From Lysobacter enzymogenes (lineage in GTDB: Bacteria; Pseudomonadota; Gammaproteobacteria; Xanthomonadales; Xanthomonadaceae): a DNA stretch of 57,285 bases. The position numbers and the translations under genes are program-made. The stretch covers positions 285,105 to 342,389 of the forward strand of contig NZ_FNOG01000002.1 in the NCBI RefSeq assembly GCF_900106525.1, given 5' to 3'. Shown here piece after piece: positions 1 to 8,177 of the stretch; position 1 is the stretch's first letter, and every line of letters starts with the position of its first letter. Under the pieces are notes generated by a model. That model was given only the letters and a program-made list of their open reading frames with translations, did not search any database and was not told where the DNA came from.

Positions 1-5
1 CGAAA

Positions 6-32
6 ACGGCGGCCCCATGACGAGGCCGCCGT
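6..32 (-). terminator. hairpin, probable terminator
   Basis: Nine-base arms (ACGGCGGCC at 6-14, GGCCGCCGT at 24-32) form a perfect GC-rich stem. On the minus strand the stem is followed by a short T-run, so it would end transcripts coming from hutU through the repeat at 45-144. A left neighbour outside the window could also use it. Confidence 0.5.
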
Positions 33-44
33 CGCGTTCCAGAC

Positions 45-144
45 TGTAGGAGCGGCGCGAGCCGCGACCGCGACAACGCGGCTATGACGCAAGCGCCGCC
101 GCGAGCGGATACTCCGCGGTCGCGACTTGCGTCGCTCCTACAGG
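45..144. repeat. inverted pair of family-A palindromic repeats
   Basis: A TGTAGGAGCGGCGCGAGCCG-type element at 45-74 faces an inverted copy at 114-144. The right copy is a variant whose stem reads GCGAC/GTCGC instead of GCGGC/GCCGC, so both sides of the stem changed together. The same family recurs at seven other places in the window, always between genes. Confidence 0.85.
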
Positions 145-184
145 GAGGGGCCGCAGCAGCGCGGCCACTCGGGGGATCGATGCT

Positions 185-1858
185 TCACAGCATCGGCAGC
201 TTCAGGCCCTGCTGCTTCGCGCACTGCTGGGCGATCTCGTAGCCCGCATCGGCGTGACGCATCACGCCGGTGCCCGGGTCGTTCCACAGCACCCGGGCGA
301 TGCGGCGGTCGGCCTCTTCGCTGCCGTCGCAGACGATCACCACGCCGGAATGCTGCGAATAGCCCATGCCGACGCCGCCGCCGTGGTGCAGCGACACCCA
401 GGTCGCGCCGCCGGCGACGTTGAGCATGGCGTTGAGCAGCGGCCAGTCGCTGACCGCGTCGCTGCCGTCCTTCATCGCTTCGGTCTCGCGGTTGGGCGAG
501 GCCACCGAGCCGCTGTCCAGATGGTCGCGGCCGATCACCACCGGCGCCTTGAGTTCGCCGTTGCGCACCATCTCGTTGAACGCCAGGCCGAGCTTGTGGC
601 GCAGACCCAGGCCGACCCAGCAGATGCGCGCCGGCAAGCCCTGGAAGCTGATGCGCTCCTTGGCCATGTCCAGCCAGCGGTGCAGATGCGCATCGTCGGC
701 GATGATCTCCTTGACCTTGGCGTCGGTCTTGTAGATGTCTTCCGGATCGCCGCTGAGCGCGACCCAGCGGAACGGGCCGACGCCGCGGCAGAACAGCGGG
801 CGCACGTAGGCCGGCACGAAACCGGGGAAATCGAACGCGTTCTTCAGGCCTTCGTCGAACGCCATCTGGCGGATGTTGTTGCCGTAGTCGACGGTCGGGA
901 TGCCCTGTGCGTGGAACGCCAGCATCGCCTCCACGTGCACGCGCATCGACTTCTTGGCCGCGTCGCGCACGCCTTCGGGATCGGTCTTCTGCTCGTCCAG
1001 CCAGCGCTCGACGCTCCAGCCGATCGGCAGGTAGCCGTGCACCGGGTCGTGCGCCGAGGTCTGGTCGGTCACGCAGTCCGGGCGCACGCCGCGCTTGACC
1101 AGCTCCGGCAGAATCTCGGCGGCGTTGCCCAGCACCGCGATCGACTTGGCCTCGCCGGCGGCGGTGTACTTGGCGATGCGCGCCAGCGCGTCGTCGAGGT
1201 CCGTCGCCTGCTCGTCGACGTAGCGGGTGCGCAGACGCATGTCGATGCGGCTCTGCTGGCATTCGATGTTGAGCGAGCACGCGCCGGCCAGCGACGCGGC
1301 CAGCGGCTGCGCGCCGCCCATGCCGCCCAGGCCCGCGGTGAGGATCCACTTGCCCTTGAGGTCGCCGCCGTAATGCTGGCGGCCCATCTCGACGAAGGTT
1401 TCGTACGTGCCCTGGACGATGCCCTGCGAGCCGATGTAGATCCAGCTGCCGGCGGTCATCTGGCCGTACATCATCAAGCCCTTCTTATCGAGCTCGTTGA
1501 AGTGCTCCCAGGTGGCCCAGTGCGGCACCAGGTTGGAATTGGCCAGCAGCACGCGCGGCGCGTCGGCGTGGGTCGGGAACACGCCGACCGGCTTGCCCGA
1601 CTGGATCAGCAGGGTTTCGTTGTCTTCGAGTTCGCGCAGCGACTTGAGGATCGCGTCATAGCAGTCCCAGTCGCGCGCGGCGCGGCCGATGCCGCCGTAG
1701 ACCACCAGCTCGGCCGGGTTCTCGGCCACGTCCGGGTCCAGGTTGTTCTGGATCATCCGGTAGGCGGCTTCGCTGAGCCAGGACTTGCAGGTCTTGTCGC
1801 TGCCGCGCGGGGCGCGGATCGTGCGGGACGGGTCTTTGCGGTTGTTCGCTGCGGACAT
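185..1858 (-). CDS. hutU: urocanate hydratase (urocanase)
   Basis: HutU adds water to urocanate to give 4-imidazolone-5-propionate, the second step of histidine degradation, in the cytoplasm with tightly bound NAD. The 557-residue product has the normal family length and carries the Gly-rich NAD motif [10 protein letters not shown] near residue 175 and the strongly conserved YGNNIRQMA segment. I start at MSAANNRKD because the longer open frame upstream adds 35 unconserved residues that run into the divergent regulator region. HutI and HutF are encoded 6-8 kb away, but no hutH or hutG is visible here. A TetR gene starts about 145 bp away in the opposite direction and is a candidate regulator, by position only. 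Confidence 0.95.
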   Translation of the reverse strand: MSAANNRKDPSRTIRAPRGSDKTCKSWLSEAAYRMIQNNLDPDVAENPAELVVYGGIGRAARDWDCYDAILKSLRELEDNETLLIQSGKPVGVFPTHADAPRVLLANSNLVPHWATWEHFNELDKKGLMMYGQMTAGSWIYIGSQGIVQGTYETFVEMGRQHYGGDLKGKWILTAGLGGMGGAQPLAASLAGACSLNIECQQSRIDMRLRTRYVDEQATDLDDALARIAKYTAAGEAKSIAVLGNAAEILPELVKRGVRPDCVTDQTSAHDPVHGYLPIGWSVERWLDEQKTDPEGVRDAAKKSMRVHVEAMLAFHAQGIPTVDYGNNIRQMAFDEGLKNAFDFPGFVPAYVRPLFCRGVGPFRWVALSGDPEDIYKTDAKVKEIIADDAHLHRWLDMAKERISFQGLPARICWVGLGLRHKLGLAFNEMVRNGELKAPVVIGRDHLDSGSVASPNRETEAMKDGSDAVSDWPLLNAMLNVAGGATWVSLHHGGGVGMGYSQHSGVVIVCDGSEEADRRIARVLWNDPGTGVMRHADAGYEIAQQCAKQQGLKLPML

Positions 1859-1987
1859 GGCGGTTTCCGTGATGCGAGTGAGGCGGAAATTATCGCGCCG
1901 GGTTCGCGCCCCCCACCAGCGCAGCGGGACCGCGCAGGCCGCCGGCGGGGCGGTGCGGCGCACGAAACTGTCGCGCCAGGGCCGAAA

Positions 1988-2004
1988 TGTTTACGCTGTA
2001 CACA
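1988..2004 (+). promoter_or_regulatory. inverted repeat at the TetR gene start, candidate operator
   Basis: TGTTTAC-GCT-GTACACA is an inverted repeat with 6 of 7 positions matching around a 3-nt centre, directly abutting the ATG at 2004. Dyads of this size overlapping the start are typical autoregulatory TetR sites. It also contains TACGCT, a TANNNT box six bases before the ATG, so promoter and operator may coincide. Confidence 0.45.
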
Positions 2005-2585
2005 TGAACCCGCCCGCCACCGCCGAGCGCATCGTCCAGGCCGCGCGCGCCCTGCTCGCCCGCGGCGGCGCGCAGGCGGTGAGCATGCGCCGGGTCGGCG
2101 AAGCGGTCGGGCTGACGCCGATGGCGATCTACCGCCACTTCCCCAACCGCGAAGCGCTGCTGCAGCGCGTGGCCGACGACAGCTTCGACGAGATCGCCCA
2201 CCACTGGACCGCGCGCAAGCACGGCGGCGACGTGGTCGCGCGGCTGCGCGCCACTCAGCGCATCTACCTGGATTACGCGCTGGCCTATCCGCACCTGTTC
2301 GATCACGCCTTCTCGCTGCGGCGCGAGCGCGCGCGGCGCTATCCCGAAGACTTCCGCGCGCGCCGTTCGCCGACCTTGAACGTGGTCGCCGACGTGGTGG
2401 CCGAGGCGCAGCAGGCCGGCCGCCTGCGCGGCGGCGACGCCTGGGACATCGCGATGACGCTGTGGGCGCACACCCACGGCCTGATCGCGCTGTACCGCGC
2501 CGGCCGCTTCAGCTTCGACGAACGGCAGTTCCGCGAGTTCTACGAGGCTTCGCTGGGGCGCTTGCTCGACGGCTTGCTGGCTTGA
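2004..2585 (+). CDS. TetR/AcrR family transcriptional regulator
   Basis: A 193-residue protein with an N-terminal TetR helix-turn-helix: RIVQAARALLARGG, then VGLTPMAIYRHFPNREALL at about residues 35-55. The rest is a helical ligand-binding domain with no recognisable ligand signature. The ATG at 2004 is preferred over an upstream in-frame start because the HTH then begins at the usual position and the inverted repeat sits just in front of it. The gene diverges from hutU. Control of hutU or of itself is an inference from position; many TetR proteins regulate the gene they face. There is no Shine-Dalgarno sequence, which agrees with leaderless translation. Confidence 0.9.
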   Translation: MNPPATAERIVQAARALLARGGAQAVSMRRVGEAVGLTPMAIYRHFPNREALLQRVADDSFDEIAHHWTARKHGGDVVARLRATQRIYLDYALAYPHLFDHAFSLRRERARRYPEDFRARRSPTLNVVADVVAEAQQAGRLRGGDAWDIAMTLWAHTHGLIALYRAGRFSFDERQFREFYEASLGRLLDGLLA

Positions 2586-2653
2586 ACGCACGGCGCCGCG
2601 TCGCTGCGACCCCGCAGCCGGGCGCGCGGCGGCGAAACCCGCCGAAACCTGAC

Positions 2654-2681
2654 AAAAAAGCGCCCGGCCGAAGCCGGGCGC
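2654..2681 (-). terminator. rho-independent terminator
   Basis: GCGCCCGGC (2660-2668), loop CGAA, GCCGGGCGC (2673-2681). On the minus strand the stem is followed by a six-T run (2654-2659 read in reverse). It lies about 50 bp past the stop of the minus-strand gene 2731-3072 and may also block read-through from tetR. Confidence 0.8.
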
Positions 2682-2730
2682 GAGGACGGCGCGGACGCGA
2701 ATCCGTGCCGGAAGGGATGCGGTGGGACGC

Positions 2731-3072
2731 TCAGCGCAGACGCGGATCGAGCTTGCGCAGGGCCTGGCCGACATCGGTCTCGCCGGTGCGCTCCAGATCC
2801 TTACGGTCGTAGCTGCGGCCGTAGCCCGCACAGGCCGGCTTGCCGCGCGAGCTGGCCTGGATGCGCGAACCGGTCTGGGTGAGGCAACGCGGGTCGTTGC
2901 GCGCCGCCTGCGCGGCGGCGGGGTCGGCCTGGACGCCGGCTTGCGCGCCGGCCTGTGTATCCGTCTGCGCAGCTTCGACGCGCGCGTCGGCCTGCGCCTG
3001 CACGGTCTGCGCCGAAGCGGCGCCGGCGCCGAGCGCCGCGGCCAACGCGGCGATGCAAACGATGTTACGCAT
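2731..3072 (-). CDS. small secreted protein, function unknown
   Basis: A 113-residue protein starting MRNIVCIAALAAALGAG with a classic Sec signal peptide ending near ASA-QTV. The middle is Ala/Gln/Asp-rich and low in complexity. The C-terminal half is more conserved-looking, with two cysteines (PRCLTQTGSR and PACAGYGRSY) that could form a disulfide, followed by DVGQALRKLDPRLR. I do not recognise a named family. It is monocistronic with its own terminator downstream. The start was chosen because it begins the signal peptide; the open frame continues 47 codons upstream without one. Confidence 0.75.
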   Translation of the reverse strand: MRNIVCIAALAAALGAGAASAQTVQAQADARVEAAQTDTQAGAQAGVQADPAAAQAARNDPRCLTQTGSRIQASSRGKPACAGYGRSYDRKDLERTGETDVGQALRKLDPRLR

Positions 3073-3334
3073 GGGACACCTCCCGAAGGGCTGCGATGGC
3101 GAACGGTCCGATATGCGAGGCCTGCGATTTCCGCAGCGGTGCTGGGTTGGGATCGCTGGATTGCGAACGGCGCGATTGCGGACGGTTCGACTTGCGAATC
3201 GCTCGATATCCAAGCGATCCAGCCTGCCAACGGCCCATCGCGCGAACCCTTCGCCCCGGTTTCAGCGGACCCGGCCACCATACGCCCGCCCCGCCCCCGC
3301 GGCGGCGAGGGCGCGCAGGCCGTTTAAGCCGTCG

Positions 3335-3895
3335 TCAGCGTCGCGGGCAGTCCTCGCGGCGCCCGCGTTCGAACGCCATCGCCTCGGCCTCGGTGGCCGG
3401 GCGCGGCGCGATGCCGTCGTCGAACAGGATTCGCCAGACGCCGTCGCCGTCGCGGTGCCAGACCGATTGGTACTGGCCGATCAGATAACGCGGCTGCGCG
3501 CCCGGCTCCAGCCGCTGGTACAGCGCCGGCCCGGTCGACCAGGCGACGTCGCCGACCCCGCCGATGGTCACGCGCTGCGGATACCAGCGCAGGCGCAGGC
3601 CCTTGCCGGCGATCAGCCCGGCCCATTCGGCGGCGATCGCCTCGCGCCCGCGCGTGGGCTGCGGCCGGCCGGCGCCGAAAGCGGCCTGCGGATGCAGGAA
3701 CGCGGCGAACCCGGCGGCGTCGTGTTCGGCCAGCGCGCGGGCGAAACCGAGTTCGCGCGCCCACACCGCGCATTCGTCGGCGCTCAGTTGCGACGGCGCG
3801 GCGGCGCCGGCCACGGGCTTGGCGGCCTCTTCGGCGAATGCGAATCCAGACAAGCCCGCCAGGCAGGCGGCGACGACAACGGCGACACGGCGCAT
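3335..3895 (-). CDS. secreted NTF2-like (SnoaL/DUF4440-type) protein
   Basis: A 186-residue protein with a signal peptide (MRRVAVVVAACLAGLSGFAFA) followed by one NTF2-like cone fold. Typical features are the early ECAVWARELGFARALAEHD helix, the FAAFLHPQAAFG segment, RGREAIAAEWAGLI, and late strands around YQSVWHRDGDGVWRILFD. Such domains are found in ketosteroid isomerase-like enzymes and in many proteins without known activity. No catalytic Asp/Tyr pair can be assigned safely. It lies between two unrelated genes and shows no operon partner. Confidence 0.75.
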   Translation of the reverse strand: MRRVAVVVAACLAGLSGFAFAEEAAKPVAGAAAPSQLSADECAVWARELGFARALAEHDAAGFAAFLHPQAAFGAGRPQPTRGREAIAAEWAGLIAGKGLRLRWYPQRVTIGGVGDVAWSTGPALYQRLEPGAQPRYLIGQYQSVWHRDGDGVWRILFDDGIAPRPATEAEAMAFERGRREDCPRR

Positions 3896-4076
3896 GACGG
3901 ACCTCGCGGCAGAAACCCCGCCGCCACTATCGGCCCGCGGCGATGCGCACGCCAGCGACTGAAGTCATGCCGCGCCCCGGCCGACCCGGCGCCGGCCCAA
4001 CGCCGTGCCGACCTTGGCGGCCCGCCGCGCGGCCGGCGCGCGCGACGGCCGACACCGGCTCGACATGCGCCGCGGC

Positions 4077-4082
4077 TATCAT
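4077..4082 (+). promoter_or_regulatory. TATCAT -10-like box, leaderless start
   Basis: TATCAT ends six bases before the ATG at 4089, with no Shine-Dalgarno sequence between them. A transcript starting 6-7 nt after this box would begin at the start codon. The same layout is seen at 1992, 5920, 9594 and 21813. Confidence 0.4.
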
Positions 4083-4088
4083 TTTGCG

Positions 4089-5366
4089 ATGCATTCGATC
4101 GCCCCCGCGGCCCGCGCCGCCTTGCTCGCAGTCCTCGTGTCCCTTGCCGCCTGCGCTACGCGCACGCCGCAGACGCCGCCGCACGCCCCTTCCCGGGCCG
4201 ACACGCCGCTGCTGCTGATCTCCATCGACAGCTTCCGCGCCAGCTACCTCGAACTGGGCCTGACCCCGAACCTGCAGCGCATCGCCGACCAGGGCGTGCG
4301 CGCGCAGTGGATCAACCCGTCCTACCCGACCCAGACCTTCCCCAACCACTACACCCTGGTCACCGGCCTGCGGCCGGACCACCACGGGGTGATCCACAAC
4401 ACCATGCGCGACCCGGACCTGGGCCGGTTCAGGGTGTCCGATCCCAACGCGATCGGCGAAACGCGCTGGTGGGACGGCGGCGAGCCGATCTGGATCGGCG
4501 CGCAGAACGCCGGCCTGCGCGGCGCGACCATGCTGTGGCCGGGCGGCGAAGCGCCGGTCCGCGGCCAGCACGCGAACCGCTCGCGCGCGTTCGATCCGAA
4601 AATCACCGAAATCGCGCGCGTCGAGCAAGTGCTGGAGTGGCTCGGCGAGCCGGCCACCACCCGCCCGCACGTGACCGCGCTGTACTTCGACTCGCTCGAC
4701 AAGGAAAGCCACGACTACGGCCCGAACTCGCCGCAAGCGCGTGCGGCGATGCAGCGCATCGACAGCGCGCTGGGCCATCTCACCGATGCCCTGGCCGCGC
4801 GCGGCGAACTCGACCGGGTCAACCTGATCGTCGTGTCCGACCACGGCATGGCCGAGGTTCCGGTCGGCCAGCGCATGGCGGTGGAAGACATCGTGACGCC
4901 GCAGCAGGCGGTGGTGACCTCGGTCGGCCAGTCGATCGGCGTCGCCCCGAACCCGGGCTTCGAAGCGGAAGTGGAAAAACGCCTGCTCGGCCGCCACGAC
5001 CACTACCAATGCTGGCGCAAGGGCGAGCTGCCGGCGCGCTGGCATTACGGCACCCATCCGCGGATCCCGGCGATCGTCTGCCAGATGGACGAAGGCTGGG
5101 ACGCGATCGAAGGCGAGGTGCTGAAGAAGTCGCCGAAGAACCAGACCCGAGGCTCGCACGGCTACGACCCGGCGCTGCCATCGATGCGCGCGATCTTCAT
5201 CGCCCGCGGCCCGGCGTTCCGCCAGGGCGCGACGATCCCGGCGTTCGACAACATCGACGTGTATCCGCTGCTGGCGCGCTTGCTCGGCATCAAACCGGCG
5301 AAGAACGACGGCGACATCGCGCCGCTGCTGCCGGCGTTGAAAGACCCGCGGGCGCAGAAAAAGTAA
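4089..5366 (+). CDS. nucleotide pyrophosphatase/phosphodiesterase family lipoprotein
   Basis: A 425-residue alkaline-phosphatase-superfamily enzyme of the NPP (ENPP) type, expected to cleave phosphodiester or pyrophosphate bonds of nucleotides outside the cytoplasm with two zinc ions. The N-terminus is a lipoprotein signal with lipobox LAAC (Cys22). The hallmark segment PTQTFPNHYTLVTG at about residues 80-94 contains the nucleophilic Thr (Thr83 by alignment to the NPP consensus) and is followed by DHHGVIHN. Metal ligands visible are Asp47 in ISIDSF and the VSDHGMAEV motif. The ATG at 4089 puts the signal peptide at the N-terminus and has a TATCAT box just upstream. A terminator-like hairpin lies about 200 bp past the stop. 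Confidence 0.88.
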   Translation: MHSIAPAARAALLAVLVSLAACATRTPQTPPHAPSRADTPLLLISIDSFRASYLELGLTPNLQRIADQGVRAQWINPSYPTQTFPNHYTLVTGLRPDHHGVIHNTMRDPDLGRFRVSDPNAIGETRWWDGGEPIWIGAQNAGLRGATMLWPGGEAPVRGQHANRSRAFDPKITEIARVEQVLEWLGEPATTRPHVTALYFDSLDKESHDYGPNSPQARAAMQRIDSALGHLTDALAARGELDRVNLIVVSDHGMAEVPVGQRMAVEDIVTPQQAVVTSVGQSIGVAPNPGFEAEVEKRLLGRHDHYQCWRKGELPARWHYGTHPRIPAIVCQMDEGWDAIEGEVLKKSPKNQTRGSHGYDPALPSMRAIFIARGPAFRQGATIPAFDNIDVYPLLARLLGIKPAKNDGDIAPLLPALKDPRAQKK

Positions 5367-5564
5367 CAAGCGCAACTGTTGCCGCGACAACGACGTCGGT
5401 CGCGCCTCGCGTTGCCGATCCGATCGGCGTAGCGCTTGCACGGTTGACGTTTGTCATCGCATGCGGATTCAGTGACGCCGATACTGCTTCTTGCGCAGGC
5501 GACGGCGCTAACTTGCACGCGGGCACTCCAGGGACCTCCACTGCGCGCCCCGCAGAGCAAGACC

Positions 5565-5597
5565 CGGCCCGGCCCGTCTCCCCCGACGGCCGGGCCG
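5565..5597 (+). terminator. rho-independent terminator
   Basis: A GC-rich stem of about 12 bp with one bulged C (left arm 5565-5578, right arm GACGGCCGGGCCG at 5585-5597), followed by TTTGCTTT. It lies about 200 bp after the phosphodiesterase gene. Confidence 0.6.
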
Positions 5598-5645
5598 TTT
5601 GCTTTCATGCCGTCGCGACAACCGACGACGATGCCGCGGTAGCTC

Positions 5646-5822
5646 CCTGTAGGAGCGGCGCAAGCCGCGACTGCGCCACTGCGCCAACGACGCATCGCGC
5701 CTACTCCGCCGTCGCCGATGAGCACGATTGCCGCTGTATCAACAGGTAGTGCCGCTGCATCGATAGCTAAGGTTCGTCGCCGCTGAATCGACGCAGTCGC
5801 GGCTCGCGCCGCTCCTACAGGG
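5646..5822. repeat. inverted pair of family-A repeats
   Basis: A forward copy at 5646-5675 and an inverted copy at 5792-5822 occupy most of the gene-free stretch 5367-5931. Between them a GCCGCTG-N-ATC motif occurs three times in about 60 bp. Apart from the terminator at 5565 and the start-proximal box at 5920, I see nothing else in this 565-bp gap. Confidence 0.85.
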
Positions 5823-5919
5823 AGCGACAGAAACTGCCGCGACGAACGCCTGAACCGGCCCGTTTCGCGCCGATTGCGTTGATGTCCGAATCCGGCGAGT
5901 CCCCCTCCCGGCCCGATGC

Positions 5920-5925
5920 TAGGCT
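5920..5925 (+). promoter_or_regulatory. TAGGCT -10-like box, leaderless start
   Basis: TAGGCT ends six bases before the ATG at 5932 of the AdaA-AlkA gene. There is no Shine-Dalgarno sequence. It is one of five TANNNT-N6/7-ATG arrangements in the window. Confidence 0.35.
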
Positions 5926-5931
5926 GCCTGC

Positions 5932-7512
5932 ATGGACGCCCCCGCCCTCCCCGCTCCCGATCCTTCGCTGCCGCCGCCGCAGGTGTGCGAGCAGGCGCGC
6001 ATCAGCCGCGATCCGCGCTTCGACGGCTTGTTCTTCGTCGCCGTCACCAGCACCGGCATCTATTGCCGGCCGGTGTGTCCGGCGCCGACCGCCAAGAGCG
6101 CCAACGTCAAATATTTCGGCCACGCTGCGGCCTGCGAAGCCGCCGGTTTCCGTCCGTGCCTGCGCTGCCGCCCCGAGCTGTCGCCGGCCGAAGGCGCGTG
6201 GCGGCGCGGCGATGCGGCGGTGGCGCGCGCGCTCAAGCTGATCGACGAAGGCGCGCTCGCCGACGGCCCGCTGTCGGCGCTGGCCGAACGCGTCGGCCTG
6301 GGCGAGCGGCAGCTGCGCCGGCTGTTCGTCGAACGCCTCGGCGCGCCGCCGATCGGCGTGCACGGCACGCGCCGGCTGTTGTTCGCCAAGCAGTTGCTGA
6401 CCGAAACCCGGCTGCCGATCACCCAGGTCGCGCTCGCCGCCGGATTCGGCAGCCTGCGCCGCTTCAACGCGGTGTTCCTGGAGGCCTACCGCATGGCTCC
6501 GCGCGATCTGCGCCGGCGTCCGAACGAATCGCCCGCGAGCGAAGGCGACGGCGATGCGCTGGTGCTGCGCCTGGGTTATCGCCCGCCGTACGACCTGAGC
6601 GCGATGCTCGATTTCCTGCGCGGCCGCGCCCTGCCCGGCGTCGAGCACGTCGACGAGCGCAGCTACAGCCGCGCGATCGGCCCCATCGACGCGCCGGGCT
6701 GGCTGCGGGTGAGCGCGTGGCCGTCGGACCAGCGCGGCCGCCAGCACGCGCTGAAACTGGAGCTGCACGGCGCCGCGCCGTCGCGGCTGCTGGAAATCAC
6801 CAACCGCCTGCGCCGCATGTTCGACCTCGACGCCGATCCCAGCGCCATCGGCGCGGCGCTGTCGGTGGATCCGCGCCTGCGCGAGCTGGTGGCCAGGCGC
6901 CCCGGCCTGCGCCTGCCCAGCGGCTGGGACGGTTTCGAGATTTCGGTGCGCGCGATCCTCGGCCAGCAAGTCAGCGTCGCCGCCGCGCGCACGCTGGCCG
7001 CGCGCGTGGCGCAGCGTTTCGGCCAAGCCCTGCCGCAGCCGTTCGGGCCGGGGCTGACCCATCTGTTCCCCACGCCGGTTGAGCTGGCCGAGGCCGATCT
7101 GGCCGAAATCGGCCTGACCCGCGCCCGCGCCGACACCGTGCGCACCGTCGCCCGCGCCCTGCTCGACGGCCGCGTCGACTTCCGCGCCGAGCGCACCCTC
7201 GACGACTTCGTCGCGCGCTGGGTCGCGCTGCCGGGCATCGGCCCGTGGACCGCGCACTACATCGCGATGCGCGCGCTCGGCCATCCCGACGCCTTCCCGG
7301 CCGACGATCTGGTCCTGCAAAAAGCCCTGCCCGAAGACGGCGTGCGCCTGAGCGCCAAAGCGCTGAACGCGCGCGCCGAAGCGTGGCGGCCGTGGCGCGC
7401 CTACGGCGTGATCCACACCTGGCGCGACAGCATGCCGGCGCCGGTGGCGTTGAAAACGCCAGCACGCGCTGCGGCCGTCGGCAAAGACAAAAAAACGAGG
7501 AAAGCCGCATGA
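5932..7512 (+). CDS. alkA: AdaA-AlkA fusion: alkylation sensor and 3-methyladenine DNA glycosylase
   Basis: A 526-residue three-part protein. Residues ~19-85 are the Ada zinc domain with four cysteines, Cys45, Cys49 (GIYCRPVCP), Cys76 and Cys79 (PCLRC). In Ada the first of these accepts methyl groups from DNA phosphotriesters. Residues ~90-180 are an AraC-type HTH (LSALAERVGLGERQLRRLF, then VALAAGFGSLRRFN). The remainder is AlkA: the N-terminal domain, then the HhH-GPD region with ILGQQVSVAAARTLAAR near 342-360, GIGPWTAHYIAMRAL, and the catalytic Asp of FPADD (Asp459 by alignment). It would excise alkylated purines and may also sense methylation. Its stop overlaps the ogt start by 3 nt (ATGA), so the two genes are one transcription and translation unit. 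Confidence 0.92.
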   Translation: MDAPALPAPDPSLPPPQVCEQARISRDPRFDGLFFVAVTSTGIYCRPVCPAPTAKSANVKYFGHAAACEAAGFRPCLRCRPELSPAEGAWRRGDAAVARALKLIDEGALADGPLSALAERVGLGERQLRRLFVERLGAPPIGVHGTRRLLFAKQLLTETRLPITQVALAAGFGSLRRFNAVFLEAYRMAPRDLRRRPNESPASEGDGDALVLRLGYRPPYDLSAMLDFLRGRALPGVEHVDERSYSRAIGPIDAPGWLRVSAWPSDQRGRQHALKLELHGAAPSRLLEITNRLRRMFDLDADPSAIGAALSVDPRLRELVARRPGLRLPSGWDGFEISVRAILGQQVSVAAARTLAARVAQRFGQALPQPFGPGLTHLFPTPVELAEADLAEIGLTRARADTVRTVARALLDGRVDFRAERTLDDFVARWVALPGIGPWTAHYIAMRALGHPDAFPADDLVLQKALPEDGVRLSAKALNARAEAWRPWRAYGVIHTWRDSMPAPVALKTPARAAAVGKDKKTRKAA

Positions 7513-8051
7513 GTTCGCCGATCCGCCTCAAGCGCGGCGAGGTGCGCTATCAGCACATCGACAGCCCGGTCGGGCGGCTGCTGCTGGTCAGCGGCGGCGA
7601 CGGCCTGCGCCTGATCGAATTCGAAGAGCCCTGGCACCCGGCGGCGATGGACGAGCAATGGCGCGAAGGCGACGACGAAGTGCTCGCCGCGACCCGCCGC
7701 CAGCTCGGCGAATACTTCGTCGGCCGGCGCCGCGACTTCGAGCTGCCGCTGGCGCCGCACGGCACCGCGTTCCAGCTGCAATGCTGGCGCACGCTGGCGC
7801 TGATTCCCTACGGCGAGACCTGGAGCTACGGGCAGATGGCGCGGCATCTGGGCCAGCCGACCGCGACGCGCGCGGTCGGCGCGGCGAACGGGCGCAATCC
7901 GCTGCCGATCGTGCTGCCCTGCCACCGCGTGATCGGCTCCGACGGCAGCCTGACCGGCTTCGGCGGCGGCTTGCCGGTGAAAAAGCATCTGCTGATGCTG
8001 GAAGGTGCGCTGCACGAAGCGCCGAAAGTGGCCGACTTGTTCGGCGGTTGA
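7509..8051 (+). CDS. ogt: methylated-DNA--[protein]-cysteine S-methyltransferase
   Basis: A 180-residue suicide enzyme that moves methyl groups from O6-methylguanine to its own cysteine. The active-site motif LPCHRVIGSDGSLTGFGGG is intact with Cys138. The DNA-binding helix SYGQMARHLGQPTATRAVG precedes it at the usual distance. The ATG overlaps the stop of the AdaA-AlkA gene and is preceded by GAGGAAA, so the two products are translationally coupled. In E. coli the AdaA sensor and this activity are joined in one Ada protein; here the sensor is fused to the glycosylase instead and the methyltransferase is separate. Confidence 0.95.
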   Translation: MSSPIRLKRGEVRYQHIDSPVGRLLLVSGGDGLRLIEFEEPWHPAAMDEQWREGDDEVLAATRRQLGEYFVGRRRDFELPLAPHGTAFQLQCWRTLALIPYGETWSYGQMARHLGQPTATRAVGAANGRNPLPIVLPCHRVIGSDGSLTGFGGGLPVKKHLLMLEGALHEAPKVADLFGG

Positions 8052-8057
8052 GCTCCC

Positions 8058-8159
8058 CCTGTAGGAGCGGCGCGAGCCGCGACTGCGACATCGCAGCTAC
8101 GCCGAAACTTGCGCAGAAGTTGCGTTGTCGCAGTCGCGGCTCGCGCCGCTCCTACAGGG
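8058..8159. repeat. inverted pair of family-A repeats
   Basis: A forward copy (8058-8088) and an inverted copy (8124-8159) face each other with arms of more than 30 bp matching almost perfectly. They lie between the convergent ogt and hutF genes, where a strong hairpin could serve as a two-way transcription barrier. Confidence 0.88.
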
Positions 8160-8177
8160 AGATCGCCGGCTTCGGCC

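Noticed and set aside
254-2812. 852-codon open frame antisense to hutU running through the TetR gene
   Set aside because: It is a high-GC third-position artefact opposite clear coding sequence; its translation is His/Arg/Val-rich and has no domain.
2731-3213. Longer 160-codon version of the small secreted protein
   Set aside because: The extra 47 residues precede a classic signal peptide and include no conserved feature; the ATG at 3072 is preferred.
5451-5642. 63-codon frame spanning a terminator hairpin
   Set aside because: It runs through a rho-independent terminator and has no ribosome binding site or domain.
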